Shown: positions 25,647 through 34,998, counted from the first letter of the stretch. The stretch is 64,000 nt of DNA from SKLM01 sp964514285 (GCA_964514285.1 CAZEQC010000006.1:22104-86103), one strand, 5' to 3'. Numbers and translations are program-made. Notes: a model not told the origin generated them from the letters alone.

Positions 25647-27380
25647 ATGAGCTACAGACCAGAGAACCCCGTCATCGTCCAGGGGGACAAGAGCGTCCTG
25701 CTGGAGGTCGACAACGAGCATTACCGCGCGGCCCGGGACGTGTTGGCGCGCTTCGCGGAGCTGGAGAAGAGCCCGGAGTACGTCCACACCTACCGCATCA
25801 CGCCCCTTTCCCTGTGGAACGCCGCCTCGGCCGGGCTGAGCGCCGAGCGTATCCTGGACGGGCTGCAGCGCTACAGCAAGTACCCCCTGCCGGACAACGT
25901 CCGGGTCGACATCGAGGATTACGTCTCCCGCTACGGGCGCGTTAAGCTGGTTCGCCGCGAGGGCGACCTGCTCTTGGTCACCGATGACGTCGCGCTGACC
26001 CTGGAGCTGCTCAATCAGAAGAAGCTCAACGTCTACGTCGACGAGCAGGTGGACGACAACACCCTGCGCGTCGACGCCGCCCGTCGAGGGTACATCAAGC
26101 AGGTCCTGGTCCACATCGGTTACCCCGCCGAGGACCTCGCCGGGTACGTGACGGGGGAGACGCTCTCCTTCCAGCTGCGAGATCGGGCCTCCTCCGGCCG
26201 GCCCTTCGCCCTCCGCAAGTACCAGCGCGATGCTGCCGAGATCTTTTACGCCGGCGGTGCGGCCCACGGCGGGTCCGGCGTCATCGTGCTCCCCTGCGGC
26301 GCGGGCAAGACCATGGTTGGCATGGGCGTGATGGAGACGATGCAGTGCAGCACCCTGATCCTCAGCCCCAACACGGTCGCCGTGCGCCAGTGGATCGACG
26401 AGCTCCTCGATAAGACGACGCTGACCGAGGGGCAGATCGGCGAGTACACGGGCGAGCGGAAGGAGATTCGCCCGGTGACCATCTCCACTTACCAGACGAT
26501 GACCTATCGCAAGCGCGGCACGAAGGGCCGTGGCCTCCCGATGCTGGAGGAGTTTCCGCATTTCCAACTGTTTGACGAGCGGGATTGGGGTCTGATCATC
26601 TACGACGAGGTCCATCTCCTGCCGGCTCCCGTCTTCCGCATCACGGCCGAGCTGCAGGCTCGGCGGCGACTGGGCCTGACGGCCACGCTGGTGCGGGAGG
26701 ATGGGCGGGAGGAGGACGTCTTCTCCCTCATCGGCCCCAAGAAGTATGACGTGCCGTGGAAGGACCTGGAACGGCGGGGCTGGATCGCGACGGCGAAGGT
26801 GACCGAGATTCGGATCCCTATGCCCCGGGAGCGGCGGATGGCGTACGCCGTGGCGGACAAGCGGGAGCGGTACCGCATCGCCGCCGAGAACCCACGCAAG
26901 TTCGAGGTGCTGGATGAGCTGCTGCGCAAACATCCGGATGACAAGACCATCATCATCGGGCTCTATCTGGATCAGCTGGACCAGGCGTATGAACGGTACG
27001 GCTTTCCGCTGATCACCGGGGAGACGACGGTGCGCGAGCGACGCCAGCTGTTTGGAAAATTCAAGTCCGGTGAGGAGCCACGGTTGATCATCTCCAAGGT
27101 CGGCAACTTCGCCATCGACCTGCCCAACGCCAGCGTGATGATCCAGATCAGCGGCACGTTCGGCAGCCGGCAGGAGGAGGCACAGCGCATGGGCCGCATC
27201 CTCCGACCCAAGCGGAACGGCGATATGGCACATTTCTACACGCTGGTCAGCCGGGACAGCCGCGATCAGGCCTTCAGCGCCAACCGTCAGCTCTTCCTCA
27301 CCGAGCAGGGCTACAGCTACACCATTCTCTACGACCACGAGGTGGCGGACTACGAGCCCGATAGCGGCGGCAATGACTAG
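25647..27380 (+). CDS. XPB/Ssl2-type superfamily 2 helicase
   Basis: This 577-residue helicase has an N-terminal XPB-like domain (about 1-190) and then motif Q/I: FALRKYQRDAAEIFY and VLPCGAGKTMVG (Walker A). ILSPNTVAVRQWIDELL (Ia) and IIYDEVHLLPA (DEVH box) follow. Motif III and the XPB-specific RED element are in LGLTATLVREDGREED, and motif VI is in QRMGRILRPKRNGDMAHFY. XPB unwinds DNA in eukaryotic and archaeal nucleotide-excision repair and transcription; bacterial versions are less studied. The next two genes encode large proteins with helicase-associated segments, making a three-gene unit. Confidence 0.93.
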   Translation: MSYRPENPVIVQGDKSVLLEVDNEHYRAARDVLARFAELEKSPEYVHTYRITPLSLWNAASAGLSAERILDGLQRYSKYPLPDNVRVDIEDYVSRYGRVKLVRREGDLLLVTDDVALTLELLNQKKLNVYVDEQVDDNTLRVDAARRGYIKQVLVHIGYPAEDLAGYVTGETLSFQLRDRASSGRPFALRKYQRDAAEIFYAGGAAHGGSGVIVLPCGAGKTMVGMGVMETMQCSTLILSPNTVAVRQWIDELLDKTTLTEGQIGEYTGERKEIRPVTISTYQTMTYRKRGTKGRGLPMLEEFPHFQLFDERDWGLIIYDEVHLLPAPVFRITAELQARRRLGLTATLVREDGREEDVFSLIGPKKYDVPWKDLERRGWIATAKVTEIRIPMPRERRMAYAVADKRERYRIAAENPRKFEVLDELLRKHPDDKTIIIGLYLDQLDQAYERYGFPLITGETTVRERRQLFGKFKSGEEPRLIISKVGNFAIDLPNASVMIQISGTFGSRQEEAQRMGRILRPKRNGDMAHFYTLVSRDSRDQAFSANRQLFLTEQGYSYTILYDHEVADYEPDSGGND

Positions 27381-27452
27381 ACCGGCGAACCAGGGGCATA
27401 GGCTGCGCCCTTCGCCCCCCGCTTCTTATGTCCAGACGGACCTCATCCACCG

Positions 27453-29813
27453 GTGCTCACGCTAGAGACCATCACGGCGAACGACCTGCGCGGTCCCCTC
27501 AGTGACCGGAGCCTGCGGCGTGCCAGAGGCTACCTCAACCGCGTGATCAACCCGATCCGACGGGGGGAGACGCTGGCCGCTCAGGTTCGCGGCACGCACA
27601 TCTACGACGTCGAGGTGACCGTCGCGGAGGACCGCATCGTCGCCCATTGCAGCTGCCCCTACGACTGGGGAGGCTACTGTAAGCACATCGGCGCGCTGAT
27701 CCTGGCCTGGATCTACGAGCCCGAGGACTTCGACGTGGAGGCCGCGGATCTCGTCCCCGATGGTGGCGCCTTGCCGGTCGCCCCCGTCAGCCCGCCCCCC
27801 ACGCATCGGCCCGAGGAGCTCCCCTCCTGGCTGACGATCACGCCCATCGACCGTCAGGAGGATTATAGGCGCGACCTGGCGAGGATCTTGGACGCAATCT
27901 CCATCCAGGATCTGCGCGAGGTGGCTGAGCGGCGAGGGTGGAAGGCCCGCGGCATTCGCAAGGACAGGGTGGTGCGGCAGGTGGTCGAGCATCTCGCTGA
28001 TCGGGAAGAGACCCTGCGCGTCATCCGCGGGCTCGATCGCGAGCATCGCCAGGTCCTGTGCGTCCTGACGCTGTGCGGTGAGATCATGGTGAGTTGGCCA
28101 GATTCAGTGAGGGGCTTTGCCTCCATCTGGGGGCCTTTGCAGGCCTACCAGAAGGCCGAGACCTATACCCGCCATCTCTGCGAGATGGGCCTGGCAATTC
28201 CGGGCGAGGCCAGCCCCGATCATCATTACGACGTCGTCCCACGATCGCTGGCCCGTGCGTTTCCGCCCCTCTTGAGCCGTACGCTGGGACTCTGGCCGCC
28301 TCCTGGCGGAGATCTGGACGCCTCGCCGTCCGACGAGGACGCAGGAACGGTCCGGGAACAGCGTCTGGCCGATCCCCACGCCTTCATTCGGAGGGTCAAT
28401 CAGGTCATCATTCTCCTGGAGCGTGAGTCTTCACCGCTGCGGCCGCCGATGCCCCGTCCCGCCATGGAGAAGCGTCTGCGGGGCCTGGCCAGGTGGGACT
28501 ACGATCCTCAGGAGCTGGCCGAGGCCGCACGGGCGAATCAGCTCTATCCCAACACAGCCCTGTCCCTGACCGTTCCTCCGCCTCCCTACACCCTGCCGGA
28601 CGAGACCATCGAGCGGTTGGCTCCCCTGGCGGGTGGGGAGGCGTGCCTGGAGTTCATCGTCTCTCTCCTGATGGCAGCCGGCGTCTTCCAGCCCGGCAGC
28701 CCCTTGACCCCCTGGCCCCGGGTGAAGCAGGCCTTCTTCCAGCGTGACCCTCTGACGCGGCGCGCCATCCTGACCCGGACCTACTTCCGGATCTTGAGCT
28801 GGAGTGCCCTTTGGGAGATGCTCCGCCAGCCGACGTCCCGCCTCGTCCTGCGCCGCCATCCGCGCTTTCCATACTTCAGTCCGGATCATCTGGAGGCCTA
28901 TCTGACCACGTTCCGTTGGGTGGTCCTGGGCGGTCTGGCGCTCCTTCCCGATGATGAGTGGGTGACGCTGGATGACCTCGATCTGGTGATGCGTGCCCTC
29001 TTGCCCCGGCTCGATCAGCCCGCGCGGCATGGCGTGCAGCTGTCACGTCACGACTACTATTGGTTCCTGAGCGAATCTGGCACGGATGATCCTCTCGATC
29101 CCGAGGATCTGGATCACTGGCAGCTGGCCCAGGGGGCCTTCATGCGCACCATCATCAGCGGACCCCTCCACTGGCTGGGGCTGGCCGATCTGCGCCTCGA
29201 CGGTGGAGAGCTACGGCTGGTCCGCTTCCACGGGCTGAGCGATCTCTTCTTCGACCGCGTGGAGGCCCCGCCGGCCCCATCCCACGCGTCGGCCGGCCCA
29301 CCGACTGCGTCGCCGATGTCCTCGGTCGCCCTGGAAGGCTCGACCATCATCGTGCAGCCATCGGCCGTCAGCGACCATGCGCACGGGCTGCTCGATCAGA
29401 TCGCTCGTCTAGTCACCGTGGAGCCCGATCGGTTTGTGTACCAGCTGGATGCCGCGACCGTCTACGAGACGTTTGAGGCCGGTGGCACGCTGCCCACGAT
29501 GCTCGATGCCTGGGAGAGCCTGCTGCCTGTTTCTATGCCGGAAGCGATTCGGGGGCAGTTGACGGCGTGGTGGGAGGCCTACGGGCGGCTGCGGGTCTAT
29601 CGAGACGTCACTGTGATCGAGTTCGGCGATGAGTATGCCCTAGCCGAGATGAAGGCTGTCACCTCGCTGGAGGAGCACCTGGTCGCCGAGCTCTCTCCGC
29701 GCCTGGTGGTCATCCCTCGAGATGTCGTCGACCACCTCGTGCGCGAGCTGAAGGAGGCTGGTCATACGCCCAAGACGACGGACAGCGTCGACGCGCCAGA
29801 AAGGACGTGGTAA
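27453..29813 (+). CDS. SWIM zinc-finger protein with XPB-N/helicase-associated C-terminus
   Basis: This 786-residue protein has a SWIM finger near its N-terminus, AHCSCPYDWGGYCKHIGAL, giving the CxCxnCxH metal ligands at about residues 64-76. Several hundred residues of winged-helix-like sequence follow. The region at about 625-770 (STIIVQPSAVSDHAHGLLDQIARLVTVEP) resembles the helicase-associated/XPB N-terminal domain. It begins with GTG 27453. SWIM domains bind DNA or proteins. It sits between the XPB helicase and a second helicase-associated protein 1 nt downstream, so the three most likely form a complex or pathway. Confidence 0.78.
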   Translation: MLTLETITANDLRGPLSDRSLRRARGYLNRVINPIRRGETLAAQVRGTHIYDVEVTVAEDRIVAHCSCPYDWGGYCKHIGALILAWIYEPEDFDVEAADLVPDGGALPVAPVSPPPTHRPEELPSWLTITPIDRQEDYRRDLARILDAISIQDLREVAERRGWKARGIRKDRVVRQVVEHLADREETLRVIRGLDREHRQVLCVLTLCGEIMVSWPDSVRGFASIWGPLQAYQKAETYTRHLCEMGLAIPGEASPDHHYDVVPRSLARAFPPLLSRTLGLWPPPGGDLDASPSDEDAGTVREQRLADPHAFIRRVNQVIILLERESSPLRPPMPRPAMEKRLRGLARWDYDPQELAEAARANQLYPNTALSLTVPPPPYTLPDETIERLAPLAGGEACLEFIVSLLMAAGVFQPGSPLTPWPRVKQAFFQRDPLTRRAILTRTYFRILSWSALWEMLRQPTSRLVLRRHPRFPYFSPDHLEAYLTTFRWVVLGGLALLPDDEWVTLDDLDLVMRALLPRLDQPARHGVQLSRHDYYWFLSESGTDDPLDPEDLDHWQLAQGAFMRTIISGPLHWLGLADLRLDGGELRLVRFHGLSDLFFDRVEAPPAPSHASAGPPTASPMSSVALEGSTIIVQPSAVSDHAHGLLDQIARLVTVEPDRFVYQLDAATVYETFEAGGTLPTMLDAWESLLPVSMPEAIRGQLTAWWEAYGRLRVYRDVTVIEFGDEYALAEMKAVTSLEEHLVAELSPRLVVIPRDVVDHLVRELKEAGHTPKTTDSVDAPERTW

Positions 29814-29814
29814 C

Positions 29815-32127
29815 GTGGCGCCAGGGATCGATGCGCTGCTGAACAGTTATCACTACCGGGCTCTCCAGAGCATGGCCGAGGAGGCGGGCTTACCTTTCGA
29901 TCTCCGCAAGGACGACCTGATCAGCGAGATGAAGCGACGATTTTTCACTGCGGAGCGGGTGCGTTCGGCGCTGGAGGGGCTGGATGAACGCGAACAAGCG
30001 GTGCTCAACGGGTTGCTGCTCCACGATGGCGAGGTATCCACCTCGATGCTGCGCCGTGAGCTGGTCCGGGCCGGCCTGGTGCGCGGGGCCGCGTCGGAGA
30101 GCCTGCACCGCACCTACGGCTCCCGACCGCCCTACGCCAGGCAGGACTATGTGGGCAAGGTATCCCGCGCCGATTCGGATATCTTCGTCGACGTCGTCGC
30201 GCGCCTCACGCTTCGCGGGCTCGTTTTCAGCTGCGACACCGCCCAGAGCACCGGCGGGACCCCCTACAAGGTCCGGCTCCACCCTGCCAGCACGCTCTAC
30301 ATCCCCGACGCCATACGGCCCTGGATGCCGGAGCCGGAGGCTCTCGCGCCGCCTTTGGACGATTGGGAGCCGGATCGGGTGGACGTTGGCACGCCCGATC
30401 TGCTGCTGCGCGACCTCTATCTCTACTGGGACCTCGTCCGCCGTGGGGAGGTCTCCCTGATACAGAGCGGTTTCGTGGGCAAGCGCTCGCTGCGAGCCAT
30501 CAACGAGGTGCTCCTGATGCCCGACCCGCGGCTGGAGGAGGTGCGGCGCGAGGACGACACGCAGAGGCTCTACGTGTTGCGTCAGCTGCTGGGAGGTCTG
30601 GGGTTGGTCTACAGCGAGGGGAAGCGCCTGCGGCCCGGCGGCGACGATCCTCTGGAGATCCCCGCCTTTTGGAGCTGGGATCAGGTGGCGCAGTTGGAGG
30701 CGGTTCTCAAGGTCTGGCCCATCGTCGAGGGGGGCGCTGGCGTGATGGTGGAGGACGACGCCTACCAAGGCCGCTATGCTCAGGCGCGACGCGTGATCCT
30801 GGAGGTGCTGGCCGCCTTCCAATCGGAGGTCTGGCACGAGCCGGGGGACGTTCTGATGGAGGCTCGCGGCCAGGACGTCAATTTCCTCTTCGGCGACCGG
30901 CAGGAGCTGGAGCAGATGAGGCATCAGCCCTACCATCGTTACTACGTGCGCTCGATAAAGGACCGCTTGCGGGCCTACGATCAGCTGGAGGTCGATTTCG
31001 TGCGTGCCTGTATGGAGGGCTTCCTCAATGAGGTCGGGATCCTGGATCTGGGCTATGAGAGAGGCTTGTTTCGCGGTTTCCGCATCACCCCAACCGGGGC
31101 CTCTATGCTCAACGGGAGATCGACGGAACAGGCCGGGCAGCCGGACGGGCGGCCCAACCGGCATCAGGGTAAGCTGATCGTCCAGCCAACTTTCGCGGTG
31201 ATAGCCATGGGACCCATCGGGTTGGACGTCCTGGCCCGGCTGGATCTGTTTGCGGAGCGTGAGCGAGCCGATCGAGCCGTCTTCGAGTATCGACTGTCCC
31301 GGGAGGCGCTCTATGAGGCTCAGCAGCAGGGCCTGAGCGCGTCTCAGGCGATAGGCTATCTGGAGGACGTCAGCGAGACCGGTCTGCCGCAGAACGTGCG
31401 CCGTTCGCTGGAGGACTGGCGGGCTCACCACGAGCGTATCGTCTTCCGCATCGGGGTCAGCCTGCTGCAGGCCGCCGACACTGAAGCCCTGGAGGGCGTG
31501 GTGAGCGATCCGGAGGGGGGCCAGCACGTGGCGCGGGAGGTAGCGCCGGCGGTGGCGCTGATCAAGGATGGGCAGCGGGAGGCCCTGATCGACACGCTGG
31601 TGCGCCAGGGCCGTTTCCCGGCCCGCTCCGACGCCCGACCCAGTGCCGCCGATAATAGCGTCGTCATTCACCCCGATGGCACCGTCGAGCCCGTGCACCG
31701 CGTGCTCAGCTTCCACCTCCGTGCAAGGCTCGCCCGGGTGGCGGAGAGGGAACCGGACGGCACCTGGCGCCTGACCCCATCGGCGATCCGGCGGGCCGGT
31801 GGGAGCAGCAGCCGGGTCCTGGATCTGTTGGACGAGCTCCAGCGGCTCCAGCGAGGGGGGCTGCCCCAGGAGGTGCGGCAGCGGGTCAAGGCCCTGGGGG
31901 GGTACTACGGCACTGCCAGCGCGGAGACTGTCACGCTGGTGGCGTTCCGCGACCGAGAGACCCTCGACGAGCTACGGGAGGATCCCGAGCTGAATGGGCT
32001 CTTGACCCCCTTCCCGGCCGGGGACCGCGCCCTGGCCGTCGTCCCCACCGAGAGCCTGCCCCGCCTGCGAGAGGTGTTGGCCACCTTCGGCGTACCGGTC
32101 GAGGAGGGGTTGAGGGATCGCCAATGA
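29815..32127 (+). CDS. XPB-associated helicase-like accessory protein
   Basis: This 770-residue protein starts at a GTG one base after the previous stop codon. Its N-terminus (ALQSMAEEAGLPFDLRKDDLISEMKRRFF) is a SAP-like DNA-binding helix pair. A later block (KLIVQPTFAVIAMGPIGLDVLARLDLFAERE, about 440-470) matches the strand pattern in the C-terminal helicase-associated domain of the preceding protein (STIIVQPSAV), so the two appear distantly related. No Walker motif is present, so it is not itself a helicase. A role as DNA-binding partner of the XPB helicase is inferred from gene order. Confidence 0.75.
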   Translation: MAPGIDALLNSYHYRALQSMAEEAGLPFDLRKDDLISEMKRRFFTAERVRSALEGLDEREQAVLNGLLLHDGEVSTSMLRRELVRAGLVRGAASESLHRTYGSRPPYARQDYVGKVSRADSDIFVDVVARLTLRGLVFSCDTAQSTGGTPYKVRLHPASTLYIPDAIRPWMPEPEALAPPLDDWEPDRVDVGTPDLLLRDLYLYWDLVRRGEVSLIQSGFVGKRSLRAINEVLLMPDPRLEEVRREDDTQRLYVLRQLLGGLGLVYSEGKRLRPGGDDPLEIPAFWSWDQVAQLEAVLKVWPIVEGGAGVMVEDDAYQGRYAQARRVILEVLAAFQSEVWHEPGDVLMEARGQDVNFLFGDRQELEQMRHQPYHRYYVRSIKDRLRAYDQLEVDFVRACMEGFLNEVGILDLGYERGLFRGFRITPTGASMLNGRSTEQAGQPDGRPNRHQGKLIVQPTFAVIAMGPIGLDVLARLDLFAERERADRAVFEYRLSREALYEAQQQGLSASQAIGYLEDVSETGLPQNVRRSLEDWRAHHERIVFRIGVSLLQAADTEALEGVVSDPEGGQHVAREVAPAVALIKDGQREALIDTLVRQGRFPARSDARPSAADNSVVIHPDGTVEPVHRVLSFHLRARLARVAEREPDGTWRLTPSAIRRAGGSSSRVLDLLDELQRLQRGGLPQEVRQRVKALGGYYGTASAETVTLVAFRDRETLDELREDPELNGLLTPFPAGDRALAVVPTESLPRLREVLATFGVPVEEGLRDRQ

Positions 32128-32149
32128 CGGACGGCGGGGGTGGACGCTG

Positions 32150-32974
32150 ATGCGTCGGTATTCGAGGACAACGTGGCGGGTGATCCGCTCCGGTGTGGCG
32201 GACGGCGCGATGAACATGGCCGTCGACGAGGCGTTGCTGCGGGCGGTGGCGCGCGGCGAGGCCCGGCCAGCGCTCCGGCTCTACGCCTGGCAGCCGCCCT
32301 GTCTCTCGCTGGGGCGGGGTCAGCCGGTGGACGACGTCGACCGACGCGCCGTGCAGGCCGCCGGGTACGACCTGGTGCGCCGACCGACCGGCGGTCGTGC
32401 CATCCTCCACATCGACGAGCTGACCTACAGTGTCGTCGCCCCGCAGGACGACCCCCGGGTGCGGGGCTCCATCGTGGAGAGCTACCGCCGGCTGAGCAGC
32501 GGTCTGGTGCGTGCCATGGAGCTCTTGGGGGTGGACCAGATCATGGCCGACCGGCGGATGGAGGATCACGGGGCGGGCGAGTCCCACGCCGAGGGGCCCG
32601 TCTGTTTCGAGGTGCCCTCCGACTACGAGATCACGGCGGGGGGCAAGAAACTGGTGGGCAGCGCCCAGATGCGAGCCCAGGGCGTGGTGCTCCAGCACGG
32701 AACCGTCCCCCTCCACGGCGACATCGCCCGCATCTGCCCCCTCCTGGCGCAGCATCCCGACCCCGTCCGCGTCCGCGCTCGGGCGACGACGGTGGAGCGA
32801 GCTCTGGGCCGGCCCGTGCGTTGGGAGGCGGTGGCCCAGGCCCTGGTCGAGGCTTTCGAGGAGAGGCTCGACCTGCGGCTGGTGACCGACGGGCTGACGG
32901 AGAAGGAGCGCGCCGCGGCCCGCGAGCTGCGCATCGAGAAGTACGCTACCTCTGCCTGGACCGAGACCATTTGA
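32150..32974 (+). CDS. Lipoate/octanoate protein ligase A family (LipM-like)
   Basis: This 274-residue protein opens with VADGAMNMAVDEALL and has LYAWQPPCLSLGRGQ, RRPTGGRAILH (the family RRxxGGxxxxH substrate loop) and PVCFEVPSDYEITAGGKKLVGSAQ, with a cysteine at the LipM active-site position and the catalytic lysine in GGKKLVGSAQ. LipM-type octanoyltransferases move octanoate from acyl carrier protein to lipoyl domains, often GcvH. The window encodes a GcvT-domain flavoprotein but no GcvH. Start ATG 32150 lies 22 nt after the previous stop, so read-through from the XPB unit is possible. Confidence 0.86.
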   Translation: MRRYSRTTWRVIRSGVADGAMNMAVDEALLRAVARGEARPALRLYAWQPPCLSLGRGQPVDDVDRRAVQAAGYDLVRRPTGGRAILHIDELTYSVVAPQDDPRVRGSIVESYRRLSSGLVRAMELLGVDQIMADRRMEDHGAGESHAEGPVCFEVPSDYEITAGGKKLVGSAQMRAQGVVLQHGTVPLHGDIARICPLLAQHPDPVRVRARATTVERALGRPVRWEAVAQALVEAFEERLDLRLVTDGLTEKERAAARELRIEKYATSAWTETI

Positions 32975-33008
32975 CGGCCAGGGCCGCCGTGTTATACTGA
33001 CGCTGGAA

Positions 33009-33040
33009 GGTTGACAAGTTAGAAGGTTAGAACGTTGACG
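33009..33040. repeat. Four-unit degenerate 8-bp repeat array
   Basis: Consecutive octamers GGTTGACA, AGTTAGAA, GGTTAGAA and CGTTGACG share the pattern NGTTNNAN. A related six-unit array lies at 33385-33432, so the DUF503 gene is flanked by the two. Confidence 0.7.
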
Positions 33041-33104
33041 CACTGGATCTCTCCGGTGCCTTCTGTCCTTACACGTTGCGTAATACGCATCACGTTTGAC
33101 GCCT

Positions 33105-33392
33105 ATGATTATTGGAGCCTGCAGCATCGAGCTGCGCATCCCGGGTAACCGCTCCCTGAAGGGGAAGCGAAGCGTGCTCAAGCCGCTCCTCACACGGCTG
33201 CGGCGCGAGTTCAACGTCTCCACGGCCGAGGTTGGCTACAACGACATGTGGCAGACGGCCGAGGTGGCCTTGGTCACCGTGGCCAACAACGATCCTGGCT
33301 ACGTGCAGCGCTTCCTGGAGAAGGTCGTCGAGTGGGTCCAGACCCACCGGCCCGACGTCCAGGTCGTGGATTGGCATATCGAGACGTTCTGA
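33105..33392 (+). CDS. DUF503 family protein (YlxP-like)
   Basis: This 95-residue protein begins MIIGACSIELRIPGNRSLKGKRSVLKPLLTRLRREFNVSTAEVGYNDMWQTAEVALVTV, which is the DUF503 pattern almost throughout. The family is a small alpha/beta ferredoxin-like fold of unknown function that in other bacteria is usually encoded near translation genes such as rbfA or infB; none is adjacent here. The TTG at 33096 is an alternative start. The stop codon lies inside the downstream octamer repeat array. Confidence 0.88.
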   Translation: MIIGACSIELRIPGNRSLKGKRSVLKPLLTRLRREFNVSTAEVGYNDMWQTAEVALVTVANNDPGYVQRFLEKVVEWVQTHRPDVQVVDWHIETF

Positions 33393-33432
33393 CGTTTCAG
33401 CGTTAGAACGTCGAGACGTTGGACCGTTGAAA
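33385..33432. repeat. Six-unit degenerate 8-bp repeat array
   Basis: Consecutive octamers CGTTCTGA, CGTTTCAG, CGTTAGAA, CGTCGAGA, CGTTGGAC and CGTTGAAA share the frame CGTTNNAN. The first contains the DUF503 stop codon and the last contains the likely TTG start of the glycosylase gene. Confidence 0.75.
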
Positions 33433-34344
33433 CGCTTGCACGAGGTTATCCCTGCCCGTCCGCCCTTCTCCCTCTCGGCCGTCGCCGAGTCCCACGGCTG
33501 GGTCCAGCTCCCCCCCTGGACGTGGGATCCCGACGCGGGGCTGCTGACCCGTGTGGAGCGTCTGAGCAGCGGGCGCGTGGTGGTGCTGCGGGTTGAGGCT
33601 GCGCCTAAGTGCAGCGGCGTGCGGGTCGAGGTCGCCGACGGCCTTAGCGAGATCGAGAGCTGCGAGGTCGTCGACAAGGTGCGCTGGATGCTCCAGCTCG
33701 ACCACGATCTCTCCGCCTTCTACGCCCTGGCCCAGGACGAGCCTCGTCTGGCCCACGTGCCGGGGGCGGCCAAAGGCCGCATCCTCCGCTCACCCACGCT
33801 CTTCGAGGATGCCGTCAAGACCATCCTCACCACCAACGTCCAGTGGTCGGGCACGATCCGCATGGCGCGGGCCCTGGTCGATCAGTTCGGTGCTCCGCTG
33901 CCCGCCGACCCCGCGCGCCGCGCCTTCCCCACGCCGGAGCGCTTGGCGGCGGCGGACGAGGCCTCGCTGCGGGCGGCCGGGCTGGGCTACCGCGCGCCCT
34001 ACGTGCTGGACCTGGCCCGCTCCGTGGCCGCGGGGGACCGCGACCTGGAGGCCTTGCGGGCGGAGGAGGTCCCCACTGCTGAGCTGCGCCGAGAGCTACT
34101 GAGCATCAAGGGGGTGGGGGACTACGCAGCTGCCAGCCTGCTGATGCTGCTGGGGCGTTACGACGTCGTGCCCGTCGATTCCTGGGCCCGGACCATGGTC
34201 TCTCGCGAGTGGCACGACGGGGAGCCGGTGGGCCGCGCCGAGGTCGAGGCCGCCTTCCAGAGCTGGGGGACGTGGAAGGGCCTGGCCTACTGGTTCTGGG
34301 ACTGGCGACACCAAACGCTTCATGAAACGATTGAGAAACGATAA
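33427..34344 (+). CDS. HhH-GPD family DNA glycosylase (AlkA/OGG-like)
   Basis: This protein of about 305 residues has an N-terminal beta domain (PPFSLSAVAESHGWVQLPPWTWD...) and a helical glycosylase domain with FEDAVKTILTTNVQWSGT. The helix-hairpin-helix LLSIKGVGDYAAASLLMLLGRYDVVPVDSWA ends in the catalytic aspartate. Where bifunctional OGG1 enzymes have lysine after GVG, this protein has Tyr, which fits a monofunctional glycosylase without lyase activity. It would remove damaged bases, and the AP site would be cut by an enzyme such as the exonuclease III encoded at 20 kb. The TTG at 33427 and TTG 33436 are the candidate starts; both lie at the octamer array and neither has a clear ribosome site. 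Confidence 0.83.
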   Translation: MKRLHEVIPARPPFSLSAVAESHGWVQLPPWTWDPDAGLLTRVERLSSGRVVVLRVEAAPKCSGVRVEVADGLSEIESCEVVDKVRWMLQLDHDLSAFYALAQDEPRLAHVPGAAKGRILRSPTLFEDAVKTILTTNVQWSGTIRMARALVDQFGAPLPADPARRAFPTPERLAAADEASLRAAGLGYRAPYVLDLARSVAAGDRDLEALRAEEVPTAELRRELLSIKGVGDYAAASLLMLLGRYDVVPVDSWARTMVSREWHDGEPVGRAEVEAAFQSWGTWKGLAYWFWDWRHQTLHETIEKR

Positions 34345-34421
34345 CGATGGTACACTCACCCTCAGATAGGACTTTGAGCAGTGGACGCTACGGTCCACAT
34401 CTTGCCGTAAGGGGGTGGGTG

Positions 34422-34943
34422 ATGAACGCCGAAGGAAGAAGTGATGGGGATCGTGGTCTCGAGCAGGTCAAGGTGACTGATAGCGTGGTGAAGGGCAGAT
34501 CTGGTCTCCTGGTTGGCCTCTTGGTGAGCGTCCTGGTCGTTTCTACACTATTTGTCGGTGGCGCTTCTGCCGCCGATCGTGTTATTGACGTCTCGTGTGA
34601 GGTCTGTGGTGAAGCTGCGGATCCTGTCCAGTACAGTTTCATGGCGCGTCTTATGGGCCGCGCCGCGATCCTCGCTCGGGGAGCTGAGATTGCGCGGCTG
34701 AGGGGTCTAGCAGGGCCGGGAGCCGGGAGCCTGTCCCGGGTCGATGAGGTGGTGCACCTCCGTGGGCTAGAGGCCGCCCGCAGCGGCGCGGCAGCGAGCC
34801 TGGCTCGGGAGGCGGAGATTGCCCGCCTGAGGGGACTGTCGGGGCCTGGTGCCGGGAGCTCAGTCCAGTTCGATGAGGTGGTACACCTCCGCGGACTGGT
34901 GGAGGCTGCCCGCAGCAGCGCTGCTGCGGAGGACTGCTGCTAG
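34422..34943 (+). CDS. Secreted protein with two 42-residue repeats
   Basis: The 173-residue protein has one hydrophobic segment (about 27-48) ending GGASA-A, a likely signal cleavage site at 50/51. After a CEVCG cysteine pair (C59, C62), two similar repeats follow at about 85-126 and 127-170. They share EIARLRGL, then GPGAGS, then DEVVHLRGL and EAARS. The chain ends DCC. No known family was recognised. The repeats look amphipathic and could form a helical repeat or oligomer outside the cell, and the four cysteines could form disulfides. The ATG at 34422 was preferred over GTG 34347. Confidence 0.55.
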   Translation: MNAEGRSDGDRGLEQVKVTDSVVKGRSGLLVGLLVSVLVVSTLFVGGASAADRVIDVSCEVCGEAADPVQYSFMARLMGRAAILARGAEIARLRGLAGPGAGSLSRVDEVVHLRGLEAARSGAAASLAREAEIARLRGLSGPGAGSSVQFDEVVHLRGLVEAARSSAAAEDCC

Positions 34944-34998
34944 GGACTCTGATGCATCGTTGAGATCTTCCTCCGCACGGTTGCGGATCTAGGTGGCG

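Noticed and set aside
25539..27338. 599-codon minus-strand frame
   Set aside because: Antisense to the XPB helicase with all its motifs; an effect of high GC.
29890..31716. 608-codon minus-strand frame
   Set aside because: Antisense to the helicase-associated protein; no recognisable domain.
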